Part shown: positions 1 through 8,497 of the stretch, piece by piece | Numbering within the stretch: the stretch's first letter is position 1 | Layout of the letters: the number at the start of each line of letters is the position of its first letter | Source: Dongia mobilis | Lineage (GTDB): Bacteria > Pseudomonadota > Alphaproteobacteria > Dongiales > Dongiaceae | DNA length: 64,000 nt | Direction of reading: 5' to 3' | NCBI RefSeq assembly: GCF_004363235.1 | Contig: NZ_SNYW01000013.1 | Location: forward strand, 186,001 to 250,000 | Notes under the pieces: model-generated | Told to the model about the DNA's origin: nothing | The model's input: the letters and a program-made list of their open reading frames with translations, nothing else | The model's database searches: none | Made by a program: the position numbers and the translations under genes

Positions 1-1
1 G

Positions 2-1261
2 AGCCAGTATTTCCCGCCCGCCGACACCGCCGCCCATTACGCCGAATTGCTGGCGAGCCCGCCGCCGACTGCGGCGGATCTCGGCCTGATGCAGGGCTTC
101 CCGGCGCCGCTGGCACAGCGCGTCACCTGGGAGAACTGGATCTCACCCCCCTACAACCGCTGGGCCTTCCGCAATCTATCCGCCTTGCGCCCCAGCCTGC
201 GGGTGTGGCGCGGCGACGCCCCGACTTCGCCCCTGGTGGCAGCGCCGCGCGATCTCGCCGGTTTCAGCTTCGACAGCGTCGCCGGCCGCAAGGTCACCCT
301 GAACGAGCATCTCGCCGCCAGCTATACCGATGCCTTCCTGGTGATGAAGGATGATCATGTGCTGCTGGAAAGCTATTTCAACGGCCAGCAAGCGCAAGAC
401 CGCCACATCATGTTTTCCTGCACCAAATCGCTGGTCGGCCTGGTCGGCGAGTATCTGCTGCACCAGGGCATCCTGCGCGAGGACGAACTCACCGGGCGCC
501 ATGTCCCGGAACTTGCCGACAGCGCCTTCGGCGATGCCAGCATCCGGCACCTCCTCGATATGGCGGTCGGCATCGACTATGTGGAGCAATATGACGATCC
601 CGATTCCGGCTCGTCGCATTACGGCTATGCGTCCGGCTTCCTGCCGGCCCCCGCTGGACTTGCCCGCTACGCCTCGCTCTACGAATACCTGCCCTCGCTG
701 CAGAAGAAGGGGGCGCACGGCCCGCTCTTCCATTACGTCACCGCCGTCACCGAGGTGCTGGGCTGGGTGCTTGAGCGGGCCAGCGGCCGCAGTGCCGAGA
801 ACTGGGTGGAGACATTGCTCTGGCGGCCCCTCGGCATGGAGCAGGACGGCGCCTTCCTGGCCGATCCCTGGGGTCGTGCCGTGGTGGGCGGCGGTTTCAG
901 CGGCAGTTTGCGCGACATGGCACGCATCGGCCAGCTGGTCCTCGGCGAGGGCAGTCTGGGCGGGCGGAAAATCCTGCCCGCTGCCGTGATCCGCGCCATC
1001 GGCCGCGGCAGTGACCCTGCCTATTTCGCCGCGGTGCCGGAATTCGCGGAATGGGCACCCGGCGCTTCCTATCGCAGCCAGTGGTACATCTGGAACGATG
1101 GCGCGCCGGAATTCATGGCCTGCGGCATCCACGGCCAGTACATCTATGTGAACAGCCGGAACCGCGTCGTCGTGGTGAAGCAGTCCTCGCTGCCGGCGGC
1201 GGAATCCCTCGCCGGTGCCGACACGGTCCGCCTGCTGCGCGCCCTCGGACGCGGCCTTTGA
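2..1261 (+). CDS. Serine beta-lactamase-fold hydrolase (6-aminohexanoate-dimer hydrolase/esterase-like), 5'-truncated
   Basis: The reading frame is open to the left edge of the window (codons run from base 2), so the true start is outside; a TTG at 47 is only an internal possibility. The Ser-x-x-Lys nucleophile motif SCTKS lies near base 420. It is followed by a segment FHYVTAVTEVLG that sits where class C-type enzymes carry Tyr-x-Asn, and a C-terminal CGIHGQYIYV block typical of the NylB/EstB-like branch (COG1680). By family knowledge these hydrolyse amides, esters or D-amino peptides; the substrate cannot be told. No signal peptide is visible in the part present. The stop overlaps the start of the DUF3237 gene as TGATG, which suggests translational coupling and a shared task. 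Confidence 0.85.
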   Translation, partial: SQYFPPADTAAHYAELLASPPPTAADLGLMQGFPAPLAQRVTWENWISPPYNRWAFRNLSALRPSLRVWRGDAPTSPLVAAPRDLAGFSFDSVAGRKVTLNEHLAASYTDAFLVMKDDHVLLESYFNGQQAQDRHIMFSCTKSLVGLVGEYLLHQGILREDELTGRHVPELADSAFGDASIRHLLDMAVGIDYVEQYDDPDSGSSHYGYASGFLPAPAGLARYASLYEYLPSLQKKGAHGPLFHYVTAVTEVLGWVLERASGRSAENWVETLLWRPLGMEQDGAFLADPWGRAVVGGGFSGSLRDMARIGQLVLGEGSLGGRKILPAAVIRAIGRGSDPAYFAAVPEFAEWAPGASYRSQWYIWNDGAPEFMACGIHGQYIYVNSRNRVVVVKQSSLPAAESLAGADTVRLLRALGRGL

Positions 1262-1755
1262 TGCAGCTGCCCGGAATTGCGGTCATGCCCGGTCTGGCAG
1301 CGGCGATGGTGATCGACGTCGAACTGGGTCCGGAGCAGGATCTCGGCCGCGGCGAAGGCGGCCAGCGGATCGACTACCCCATCAGCGGCGGCCATTTCTC
1401 AGCCCTCGACCCGGCAGGATACGCACTTGAGGGAACGGTGCTGGCGGGCGGGGCCGACCAATTCCTGATGCGCGATGACGGTATCGGCGTGCTCGACGCC
1501 CGCTATCGCCTCGCCGGCAGCAACGGCAGCATCGTCGAGATCCACAATCGCGGCCTCTGGGTCCCCGATGCCCGTGGCCGGGCGCGCCTCGCCGCCGGCG
1601 AGGAGCCAAGGCCGGAAGAGCTCTATTGCCGCTGCACGCCGGTCTTCACGGCGCCTGAAGGGCCCTTCGCCTGGCTCAATGCCCATGTCTTTACCGGCAG
1701 GGTCGATTATCCGGCATTTCGCCGCGTGGTGATCAGCGTCTATCGCCTGCTCTAG
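1261..1755 (+). CDS. DUF3237 domain-containing protein
   Basis: A 164-residue soluble protein starting MQLPGIAVMPGL, chosen because its ATG overlaps the stop of the upstream hydrolase (TGATG). A start further upstream would lie wholly inside the hydrolase gene. The whole length matches the DUF3237 beta-barrel family: an N-terminal strand, a GGHFSALD segment, YRLAGSNGSIVEIHNRG in the middle and a C-terminal VDYPAFRRVVISVYRL block. Family members often sit beside hydrolases or degradative operons, but their function is unproven. The one-base overlap makes an operon with the beta-lactamase-fold gene nearly certain. Confidence 0.85.
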   Translation: MQLPGIAVMPGLAAAMVIDVELGPEQDLGRGEGGQRIDYPISGGHFSALDPAGYALEGTVLAGGADQFLMRDDGIGVLDARYRLAGSNGSIVEIHNRGLWVPDARGRARLAAGEEPRPEELYCRCTPVFTAPEGPFAWLNAHVFTGRVDYPAFRRVVISVYRLL

Positions 1756-1780
1756 GCCCCGGAAGCAGTTCGCCCCGAAA

Positions 1781-2200
1781 TCAGTCCGCCGCCGTCTCGA
1801 TCGCTTCCATCTCCTCGTCCGAGAAGCCGAAATGGTGGCCGATCTCGTGCACGATCAGATGGCGGATCAGGTCTTCGAATTCCATCTCCTCCTCGGCCCA
1901 CCAGTCCAGGATGGGGCGGCGATAGAGAAAGACCATGTCAATGCCGACGGGGTCGTCATGGCCGCGCTCGGTCAGCGGTACGCCGCGATAGAGACCGGCC
2001 AGTTCAAAGGGGTCTTCGATGCCCATTTCCTCGAGAGTCTCGGGATCGGCGAATTCCTCGGCGCGGATGGCAACCGGGCCGCAGCGGGCGATGAAGGCGG
2101 GCGGCAGCGCGTCATAGGCGCGGCGGCCCATTTCCTCGATCTCGCCAAGGCTGGGGGGTGGGCCGAAATGGCGGAGGGAATCGGCTGGCGGCGCTGACAT
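1781..2200 (-). CDS. Zincin-like metallopeptidase family protein (PF06262 type)
   Basis: A 139-residue protein with a clear zinc-protease signature HEIGHHFGFSD (HExxH plus a third ligand region) near its C-terminus, preceded by the LIRHLIVHE helix. An acidic stretch and the segment PFELAGLYRGVPL are also characteristic of the small PF06262 zincin family. No signal peptide or membrane segment, so probably cytoplasmic. Family members are short, and 139 residues is the usual length. It is convergent with the DUF3237 gene, 25 bp away. The physiological substrate is unknown. Confidence 0.85.
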   Translation of the reverse strand: MSAPPADSLRHFGPPPSLGEIEEMGRRAYDALPPAFIARCGPVAIRAEEFADPETLEEMGIEDPFELAGLYRGVPLTERGHDDPVGIDMVFLYRRPILDWWAEEEMEFEDLIRHLIVHEIGHHFGFSDEEMEAIETAAD

Positions 2201-2751
2201 GGCGCGCTCCTGGCTGAGTGGTCGAAGCGGCCCGGGATTAGACCGGACCGACCGCTCAGGCGCAAGCGTCTAGGCGCAAGCGGAGGCGTCCAGACGTATG
2301 GGAAAGGGAAGCCGGCCGGCGCAGGGCCCGAACAGGCCGACCTGGTCAGGCCAGTTCGGCCTGATTAAGCCGTTCGATCAGGCGCCGACGCCGGAGAGTG
2401 CCAGCAAGAGCACGAAGAAGGAGACCAGTGTGAGGCGCGCGCCAAGGGTCATCAGTGTATCAAGCATGATCCAGTTACCTCGTCGACCAGAGCCGGAAAC
2501 CGGCATTTGGTTCTGGTGTGCGGTGAAACGACTTGGGCTTTATCTAGTCCCGCCTTCGTTCCGGCGCAGTGACCAGCGTCACCGTTGGGTCCATTTTGCG
2601 CCGGGCCGCTTTATGACCGGTTAACCGGGCGCTTGTTGGGCCGGATTGAGGCAGGAAAACGACGGCCATTCGCACCCAAGGATGTGAACTCCGGTCGATT
2701 CCAGCGAGGGGAACGCTTGCGGGTGTTAACCGAAGCGGCTGGTTGCCACGG
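2201..2751. other. 551-bp intergenic region around the 29-residue peptide
   Basis: Apart from the small frame at 2378-2467, I see an inverted repeat TCAGGCC-AGTTC-GGCCTGA at 2346-2364 just past that frame's stop, without a T-tract, and a 12-bp perfect palindrome CCGGTTAACCGG at 2617-2628. A second GTTAACC occurs near 2728. No convincing sigma-70 promoter or RNA gene could be assigned. A 108-codon plus-strand frame here has no protein-like features. Confidence 0.4.
2378..2467 (-). CDS. Probable 29-residue single-span membrane peptide
   Basis: A short minus-strand frame: MLDTLMTLGARLTLVSFFVL followed by LLALSGVGA and TGA. Residues 12-26 are almost wholly hydrophobic, enough for one membrane span, with an Arg just before it. 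A good Shine-Dalgarno GAGGT lies 9 bases before the ATG. It is the only convincing coding signal in the 551-bp gap between the metallopeptidase and DUF1003 genes. The ribosome site plus a coherent transmembrane helix make it likely to be translated, but no homologue is recognised and there is no codon statistic to lean on at this length. Confidence 0.45.
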   Translation of the reverse strand: MLDTLMTLGARLTLVSFFVLLLALSGVGA

Positions 2752-3273
2752 CTAACGGCGTGACGGCAGGTCCTGCCGCAGCTCTTCGATGATCCGGGTC
2801 AGGCGCTCGATCTCGCGGGCCCGCAGGAGGTCGATCTTCTGGTGCAGCAACTCGATTTCCAGCTCGGCCTTCAGGTTGACCTCATAGTCGCCGCGCTGGT
2901 TCTCGCGATCGATCGCCGCCTGCCGGTTCTGGCTCATCAGGATGATCGGCGCGGTATAGGCCGCCTGAAAGGAGAGCATCAGATTGAGGAGGATGAAGGG
3001 ATAGGGATCCCAGGCCTGGATCCAGGCTGTCAGGTTCAGGACCAGCCAGGCGACCAGCAAGGTCGACTGGATGATGATGAAGCGCCAGGAGCCGACGATG
3101 GCGGCAATCCGGTCGGCCGTGCGCTCGCCGAAAGTTTCCGGTCCAGTATCTGCCGGGGCACGGTCGGCGCGGGCCTTGCGCAGATCCCTCAGCAGCTGCT
3201 GGTCTTCCCGGGAAAGCGCCGTGATCTCCTCGAGCAGCGCCTCGATATTGCCCGCCGCCTTGTTCCGCTCCAC
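2752..3273 (-). CDS. DUF1003 domain-containing membrane protein
   Basis: A 173-residue protein of the DUF1003 family. An N-terminal charged helix is followed by FGERTADRIAAIVGSWRFII, two adjacent transmembrane helices (around residues 70-90 and 97-117, joined by the short loop AWDPYPFI that typifies the family), the conserved APIILMSQNRQAAIDR segment and a long amphipathic C-terminal helix rich in Glu, Leu and Arg that could form a coiled coil. I chose the GTG at 3273 because GGAGG sits 6 bases upstream; the longest frame would begin at a TTG (3309) without such a site. Function is unknown for the family. No partner is evident in the neighbourhood. Confidence 0.85.
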   Translation of the reverse strand: MERNKAAGNIEALLEEITALSREDQQLLRDLRKARADRAPADTGPETFGERTADRIAAIVGSWRFIIIQSTLLVAWLVLNLTAWIQAWDPYPFILLNLMLSFQAAYTAPIILMSQNRQAAIDRENQRGDYEVNLKAELEIELLHQKIDLLRAREIERLTRIIEELRQDLPSRR

Positions 3274-3316
3274 AGTGAACCTCCGCCACCTGGCCCATAC
3301 TTCTCCCAAATTCTAA

Positions 3317-3345
3317 CGCCCACCCCCGGTCTGCGGGAGAGGGCG
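3317..3345. repeat. Short GC-rich palindromic repeat
   Basis: CGCCCACCCCCGGTCTGCGG followed by GAGAGGGCG can form a hairpin between the paralogue 1 oxidoreductase end and the DUF1003 start. It is of the same type as the repeats at 32417-32446, 47372-47400 and 48001-48020. Confidence 0.45.
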
Positions 3346-3374
3346 TTTGGAACGGCGCCAGACAGGCGTCGAAA

Positions 3375-5819
3375 TCAGGCCCGCATCCGCGCCGATTTGG
3401 GATCGTACATCGGGGCGAGGCTGGCTTGCGCCTGGCAGCGTTCCAGGGCGACGCCGATCTCGAACTTGCCCTCGGCGATGAAGGCGGCGTCGACGCCCGC
3501 CTTGTTGTGGACATAGCCCATGCCGATGGCGCCACCCAGATGGTGGCCGTAATTGGCCGAGGTCACCAGGCCGACCAGCTGGCCGTTCCGATAGATCGGC
3601 TCGTTGTGATAGAGCAGCTTCTCGGGGTCCGTCAGCTTGAACTGCACCATGCGGCGGCCAAGCCTGCCTTCTTCTTTCTGGCTGAGCACCGCGTCACGGC
3701 CGATGAAGGGCACTTTCTTGTCGAAGGCGCAGGTGAAGCCCAAGCCCGCTTCCAGGATCGTGTCCTTGATGCCGATATCGTGGCCCCAATGGCGGAAGGC
3801 CTTCTCGATGCGGCAGGCATCCATGGCATGCATGCCGGCCGGGCGCACGCCGAGATCGGCGCCGGCCTCCAGCACCTTGCGCAGCACATTGCGGGCGAAC
3901 TCCGCCGGGATATAGAGCTCCCAACCCAGTTCGCCCACATAGGAGATGCGGGTCGCGCGCACCCTGGCGTCACCCAGCTCGATATGCTTCGTGGTGCCGA
4001 AGGGGAAGCCGGCATTGGTGAGATCGGCATCGGTGATGCGGCTGAGCAGCGCGCGGCTTTTCGGCCCCATGACGCCCAGCGTCGCGTAAGAGGTGGTCAT
4101 GTCGACCAGTTCCACCTCCTCGCCCGGCTGGATGTGGTCCTTCATGTAATGCCAGTCGCGGATCGCGGTGGCCGCCGCCGTCACCACCATGAACTTGGTG
4201 TCGGTAATGCGGAAGACGGTGAGATCTGCCTCGATGCCACCCTTCTCATTGAGCCATTGCGTGTAGACGGCGCGGCCCGGTTGCGCGATGTCGGCGGTCG
4301 AGAGGCGCTGCAGCAGCGTCTCGGCATGCTTGCCCACCACCAGAAATTTGGCGAAGGTCGAGAGGTCGTAGAGGGCGACACCCTCGCGCGTCGCCTTCAC
4401 GTCGGCAGCGGCATAGGGGAACCAGTTCTGGCGGCCATAGGAGTATTCGTATTCCGGTTTCACCCCCTTGGGCGCGTACCAGTTCGGGCGTTCCCAGCCG
4501 GCCACCTCGCCGAAGCAGGCGCCCATCGCCTTCCAATCCTCGTAGAAGGCGGTCTGGCGCACATTGCGCGAGCTCTCGAACTGGCGGTACGGCCAGTGCA
4601 TCGCATAGAGCAGGCCGAGCGCCTCGGAGACGCGGGGCACCAGGAAGCTCTTGCGGCTCATATGCGGCTGCAGGCGCCGGATGTCGACCTCCCAGAGGTC
4701 ATAGGGCGGCTCGCCATCGACGATCCAGTGTGCCAGCGCCATGCCGGCACCACCACCCGACTGGATGCCGATCGAATTGAAGCCGGCCGCCACGAAGAAA
4801 TTCTTCAGTTCCGGCGCCGGTCCCAGGATATAGCGCTGGTCGGCGGTGAAGCTTTCCGGTCCGTTGAAGAACTTGCGGATGCCGACCTTCTGCAAGGACG
4901 GCACGCGGTGCATGGCACCTTCGAGGATCGGCGCGAAATGATCAAAATCCTCTGGCAGTTCGTCGAAGCAGAAATCCTCACGAATACCGTTCATGCCCCA
5001 GGGCTTGGCCTTGGGTTCGAAGGCGCCCAGCAAAAGCTTGCCCGCGTCTTCCTTGTAATAGGCGCATTGGTCCATGTCGCGCATGACGGGAAGGTCGGGG
5101 GTCATGCCTTCCATCGGCTCGGTCACGATATAGAAATGCTCGCAGGCATGAAGCGGGATATTGACGCCCAGCTTCTCGCCGATCTCGCGCGACCACATAC
5201 CGGCGGCGCAAACTACATACTCGGCCTTGATCGTCCCTGAGGGTGTGCGTACGCCGACAGCGCGGCCGTTTTCGACCAGCACTTCCTCGACCTTGGTGTC
5301 CTCGAAGATTTTCGCACCCTTCATCCGCGCACCCTTGGCGAGAGCCATGGTGGTGTCGGCGGGGTTGCACTTGCCGTCCTTCGGGTAAAAGATGCCGCCG
5401 ATCACATCATCGGTATTGAGCAGCGGCCATTTCTCCTGCACGCCGGCGCGGTCGAGCTCGATGCATTCCACCTCGAAGCTTTGCAGCATGTCGGCGCCGC
5501 GGCGGAACTCTTCCCAGCGCGCCTCCGAGGTCGCGACCGAGAGCGAGCCCGGCTGCACGAAGCCGGTCGCCTGCTCGGTTTCCTTTTCCAGCGTGGTGTA
5601 GAGATCGGTGGTGTACTTGGCGAGCTTGGTCAGGCTCTCGCTGTAGAGCGAGGCGCGCACCAGACCGGCCGCATGCCAGGTGGTGCCGCTGGTCAACTTC
5701 TTGCGTTCCAGCAGCACGGTATCCTTGCCCCAGCCCAGCTTGCCGAGATGGTAGGCGATCGAGCATCCAAGAATGCCGCCACCGATGATGACGACACGGG
5801 CTTCCTTCGGGAGTGACAT
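3375..5819 (-). CDS. FAD-dependent oxidoreductase with GcvT domains (dimethylglycine/sarcosine dehydrogenase-like), paralogue 1
   Basis: An 814-residue two-module enzyme. Residues 7-45 form the dinucleotide fold VVIIGGGILGCSIAYHLGKL. TWHAAGLV follows, where the His matches the position that binds FAD covalently in dimethylglycine dehydrogenase. The DAO oxidoreductase domain runs to about residue 375, then FAO_M, then GCV_T (from about 430; ALYDLSTFAKFLVVG) and GCV_T_C. By family knowledge it oxidatively N-demethylates a methylated amine and passes the one-carbon unit to tetrahydrofolate bound by the GcvT part. The substrate could be dimethylglycine, sarcosine or another N-methyl compound. It is followed at 5933 by a paralogue on the same strand and then a methyltransferase, so a stepwise demethylation pathway is likely. 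Cytoplasmic, no signal peptide. Confidence 0.88.
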   Translation of the reverse strand: MSLPKEARVVIIGGGILGCSIAYHLGKLGWGKDTVLLERKKLTSGTTWHAAGLVRASLYSESLTKLAKYTTDLYTTLEKETEQATGFVQPGSLSVATSEARWEEFRRGADMLQSFEVECIELDRAGVQEKWPLLNTDDVIGGIFYPKDGKCNPADTTMALAKGARMKGAKIFEDTKVEEVLVENGRAVGVRTPSGTIKAEYVVCAAGMWSREIGEKLGVNIPLHACEHFYIVTEPMEGMTPDLPVMRDMDQCAYYKEDAGKLLLGAFEPKAKPWGMNGIREDFCFDELPEDFDHFAPILEGAMHRVPSLQKVGIRKFFNGPESFTADQRYILGPAPELKNFFVAAGFNSIGIQSGGGAGMALAHWIVDGEPPYDLWEVDIRRLQPHMSRKSFLVPRVSEALGLLYAMHWPYRQFESSRNVRQTAFYEDWKAMGACFGEVAGWERPNWYAPKGVKPEYEYSYGRQNWFPYAAADVKATREGVALYDLSTFAKFLVVGKHAETLLQRLSTADIAQPGRAVYTQWLNEKGGIEADLTVFRITDTKFMVVTAAATAIRDWHYMKDHIQPGEEVELVDMTTSYATLGVMGPKSRALLSRITDADLTNAGFPFGTTKHIELGDARVRATRISYVGELGWELYIPAEFARNVLRKVLEAGADLGVRPAGMHAMDACRIEKAFRHWGHDIGIKDTILEAGLGFTCAFDKKVPFIGRDAVLSQKEEGRLGRRMVQFKLTDPEKLLYHNEPIYRNGQLVGLVTSANYGHHLGGAIGMGYVHNKAGVDAAFIAEGKFEIGVALERCQAQASLAPMYDPKSARMRA

Positions 5820-5932
5820 GGGCGTTCTTCTATCGCTTCTAGGGTTGGCGGCGGATTATGCGGATGGTCGGGTGACTCGGCAAATAGGCGGTTTCGATGG
5901 GTGGTATAGAGACTGCGGCGACACCCCCCACC

Positions 5933-8359
5933 CTAGCCCTTCAACCGCTCGTTCTTCGGGTCGAAGATCGGCTCCTCCGCCACCACGGCCGGGAAGCGTT
6001 GCCCCAGGATCTCGACCTCCAGCTTCGTGCCGACGGCGGCGAGATCGAGGCGCACATAGGAAAGCGCGATCGATTTGCCGATGCGGAAACCCCAGCCGCC
6101 GGAGCCGACGATGCCCACCTTCTCGCCATCCTTGAAGACGATCGAGCAGGTCGGCGCGTCGGCCGTGTTGCCCTCGACGATCAAGGGCACGAAACGTTCC
6201 TTTTCGCCCGCCTCATGGCGCTTGACGAGCGCATCGCGACCGATGAAGTCGCCCTTTCCCAGTTTCACGAAGCGTTCGAGGCCGGCATCGAAGGGGGTGT
6301 ACTCATGGGTGATGTCCTGCTTCCACGAGCGATAGCCCTTTTCAAGACGCAGGCATTCCATCGCATACATGCCGAAATCGCGGATGCCGAATTCCTGGCC
6401 GGCATCAACGACCGCGTCATAGACATGGACCAGGTCTTCCATCGGCACATGCAATTCCCAGCCAAGCTCGCCGACATAATTGACGCGGAGCGCCGTCACC
6501 TTGCGGCCCGCCACCTCGATCTGCTGGCAGGAGGGCCAGGGAAAGGCGTTGTTGGAGAAATCTGCTGCCGAGATCTTCTTCAGCACATCGCGCGAGCGCG
6601 GGCCGACCAGGACCAGGGACGAAGCCGATTGGCTCACCTCGGTGAGCTTCACCGAACCGTCGGCGGGCAGATGCTGGGTCAGCCAGTCCATGTCGTGCCA
6701 CAGGCCCGAGCCCGCCGACATCAGATAGAATTTGTCGGGCGCCAATCGCGTCATGGTGAACTCGGAGAGGATCGAGCCCTTCGGCGTCAGGGTATAAGCC
6801 AGTGTCACCCGGTTCGATTTCGGCAGCGCGCCGCAGATGAGATGGTCGAGCCATTTCTCGGCCCCCGGGCCCTCGACGATGAATTTCGAGAAACCGCCCA
6901 GATCCATGATGCCGACCCTCTCGGCGACCGCCTGGCATTCCTCGCGGACCGGCTCGAACCAGGCCTGTTCGGCGCGATGGAAGGAGAGCTTCGTCTTGGC
7001 CTCTTCGGGATTACGCGGAAAGTAGGCGGCGCGTTCCCAGCCACCGCGGGCGCCCATGACGGCGCCCTTGGCCAACAACTTTTCGTAGAGCGGCGTCTTG
7101 AGGCGCGGCCGGCCGGCCGGGCGCTCCTCGTTCGGGAAGCCGATCGCATATTCGTTCTGGTAGAGCTCTTCCGCCTTCTCGATGGTGTATTTCTGGTCGG
7201 CGAAGACCGTGTAGCGGCGATGGTCGAGGCCCCAGAGATCCCATTCCGGCTCGCCATGGACGATGTATTCGGCAATCGTCTTGCCGGCGCCGCCGCCCTG
7301 GCAGATGCCGAAGCTGAAGCAATTGGCGTTGTAGAAATTGGTCAGGCCGTGCTGCGGCCCGATATAGGGGTTGCCGTCGGGCGAATAGGGAATCGGCCCG
7401 TTGATGACCTTCTGAACGCCGACCGTCCCCAGCACCGGCACGCGCGCCACCGCCTGCTCGATATAACTTTCCAGGCGGTCGAGATCGTCCGGCCAGAGCT
7501 GGAAGGCGAATTCCTCGGGGATGCCGTCATGCCAGTCGGATTTGCAGTTCCACTCATAGGGGCCGAGGATGAGGCCGTCGCGCTCCTGGCGCAGGTAATA
7601 GGAGACGTCGGGATCGCGCACCAGCGGCAGCTTCTCGTCCCGCGCCGCCAGTTCCGGGATCATCTCGGTGATGAGATACTGGTGCTGCATGGCGATGATG
7701 GGAAGGTATTGCCCCACCATCGCCGCCACCTCGCCGGCGCGATAGCCGGCAGCGTTGATGACCTTCTCGGCGACGAATTCGGCGCCGTCCTTGGTGGTGA
7801 TCTTCCATTCGCCGGACGGCAGTTGCTTGATCGAGGTGACGCCATTGAAGCGCAATACCTTGGCGCCCATGTCCTTGGCACCCTTGGCCAGCGCCTGAGT
7901 CAGCTGCGAGGGGTCGATATCGCCGTCATGGGCGTCCCACAGCCCGCCGACGATGCCGTCCATCTCCATCACCGGGTATTTGGCCTTGATCTCGGCCGGC
8001 GTGAGCATGTCGTAATCCAGCCCCTGCGCCTTCGCCATGGCGCAGGCATGGGCGAATTCCTCCATGCGCGCTTTCGAATGCGCAAGGCGGATCGACCCGG
8101 TGATGTGATAGTTCATCGGGTAGTCGACTTCCTCGCCCAGCGTCTTGTAGAGCCTGGCCGAATAGGCCTGCATCTTCATGATGTTCCAGGACCCCGAGAA
8201 TGTCGGCACGTTGCCGGCGGCGTGCCAGGTTGAACCCGAGGCCAATTCGTCGCGCTCGATCAGGATGCAATCCTTCCAGCCGAGCTTCGCCAGGTGGTAG
8301 AGCGCACTCGTCCCCACCACGCCGCCACCGATTACCACCACCCGCGCATGCTGCGTCAT
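5933..8359 (-). CDS. FAD-dependent oxidoreductase with GcvT domains, paralogue 2
   Basis: An 808-residue paralogue of the neighbouring enzyme, with the same order of domains: FAD fold VVVIGGGVVGTSALYHLAKL at residues 6-25, the flavinylation-type motif STWHAAGNVP, the DAO core, then GCV_T from about 420 and GCV_T_C ending in FPAVVAEEPIFDPKNERLKG. The start is the ATG at 8359 (MTQHARVVV), preceded by GGGGAA. The frame stays open 36 codons further upstream only because an intergenic inverted-repeat element happens to be readable. Role as for paralogue 1: oxidative N-demethylation linked to tetrahydrofolate. Two enzymes in a row suggest successive demethylations or two different substrates. Confidence 0.87.
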   Translation of the reverse strand: MTQHARVVVIGGGVVGTSALYHLAKLGWKDCILIERDELASGSTWHAAGNVPTFSGSWNIMKMQAYSARLYKTLGEEVDYPMNYHITGSIRLAHSKARMEEFAHACAMAKAQGLDYDMLTPAEIKAKYPVMEMDGIVGGLWDAHDGDIDPSQLTQALAKGAKDMGAKVLRFNGVTSIKQLPSGEWKITTKDGAEFVAEKVINAAGYRAGEVAAMVGQYLPIIAMQHQYLITEMIPELAARDEKLPLVRDPDVSYYLRQERDGLILGPYEWNCKSDWHDGIPEEFAFQLWPDDLDRLESYIEQAVARVPVLGTVGVQKVINGPIPYSPDGNPYIGPQHGLTNFYNANCFSFGICQGGGAGKTIAEYIVHGEPEWDLWGLDHRRYTVFADQKYTIEKAEELYQNEYAIGFPNEERPAGRPRLKTPLYEKLLAKGAVMGARGGWERAAYFPRNPEEAKTKLSFHRAEQAWFEPVREECQAVAERVGIMDLGGFSKFIVEGPGAEKWLDHLICGALPKSNRVTLAYTLTPKGSILSEFTMTRLAPDKFYLMSAGSGLWHDMDWLTQHLPADGSVKLTEVSQSASSLVLVGPRSRDVLKKISAADFSNNAFPWPSCQQIEVAGRKVTALRVNYVGELGWELHVPMEDLVHVYDAVVDAGQEFGIRDFGMYAMECLRLEKGYRSWKQDITHEYTPFDAGLERFVKLGKGDFIGRDALVKRHEAGEKERFVPLIVEGNTADAPTCSIVFKDGEKVGIVGSGGWGFRIGKSIALSYVRLDLAAVGTKLEVEILGQRFPAVVAEEPIFDPKNERLKG

Positions 8360-8406
8360 CTTGCTTCCCCGGAAATCATCGTCTCTAAAATCATCGCCTC
8401 TAACAG

Positions 8407-8481
8407 CGTCATGCCCGGACTTGATCCGGGCATCCAGTCTATCCACGGCACTGGATCCCCGGGTCAAGCCCGGGGATGACG
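8407..8481. repeat. Intergenic inverted-repeat element (two 31-bp arms)
   Basis: Left arm 8407-8437 starts CGTCATGCCCGGACTTGATC. Right arm 8451-8481 ends AAGCCCGGGGATGACG and is its imperfect reverse complement, with each arm itself carrying a CCCGG-TTGAT/C-CCGGG inner palindrome. The spacer is 13 bp. This sequence type is widely scattered between genes in alphaproteobacterial genomes. It lies between the oxidoreductase and the methyltransferase genes and could act as a processing or attenuation hairpin in their common transcript. Confidence 0.8.
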
Positions 8482-8497
8482 ACCTTCCGTCTTCAAA

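Noticed and set aside
2298-2624. 108-codon plus-strand frame
   Set aside because: Arg/Pro/Ser-rich, no ribosome site or domain; overlaps the better-supported minus-strand small peptide.
3426-8233. Long plus-strand frames (604 and 778 codons) opposite the GcvT-FAD genes
   Set aside because: Shadow frames of high-GC genes; the minus strand has intact FAD and GcvT motifs throughout.
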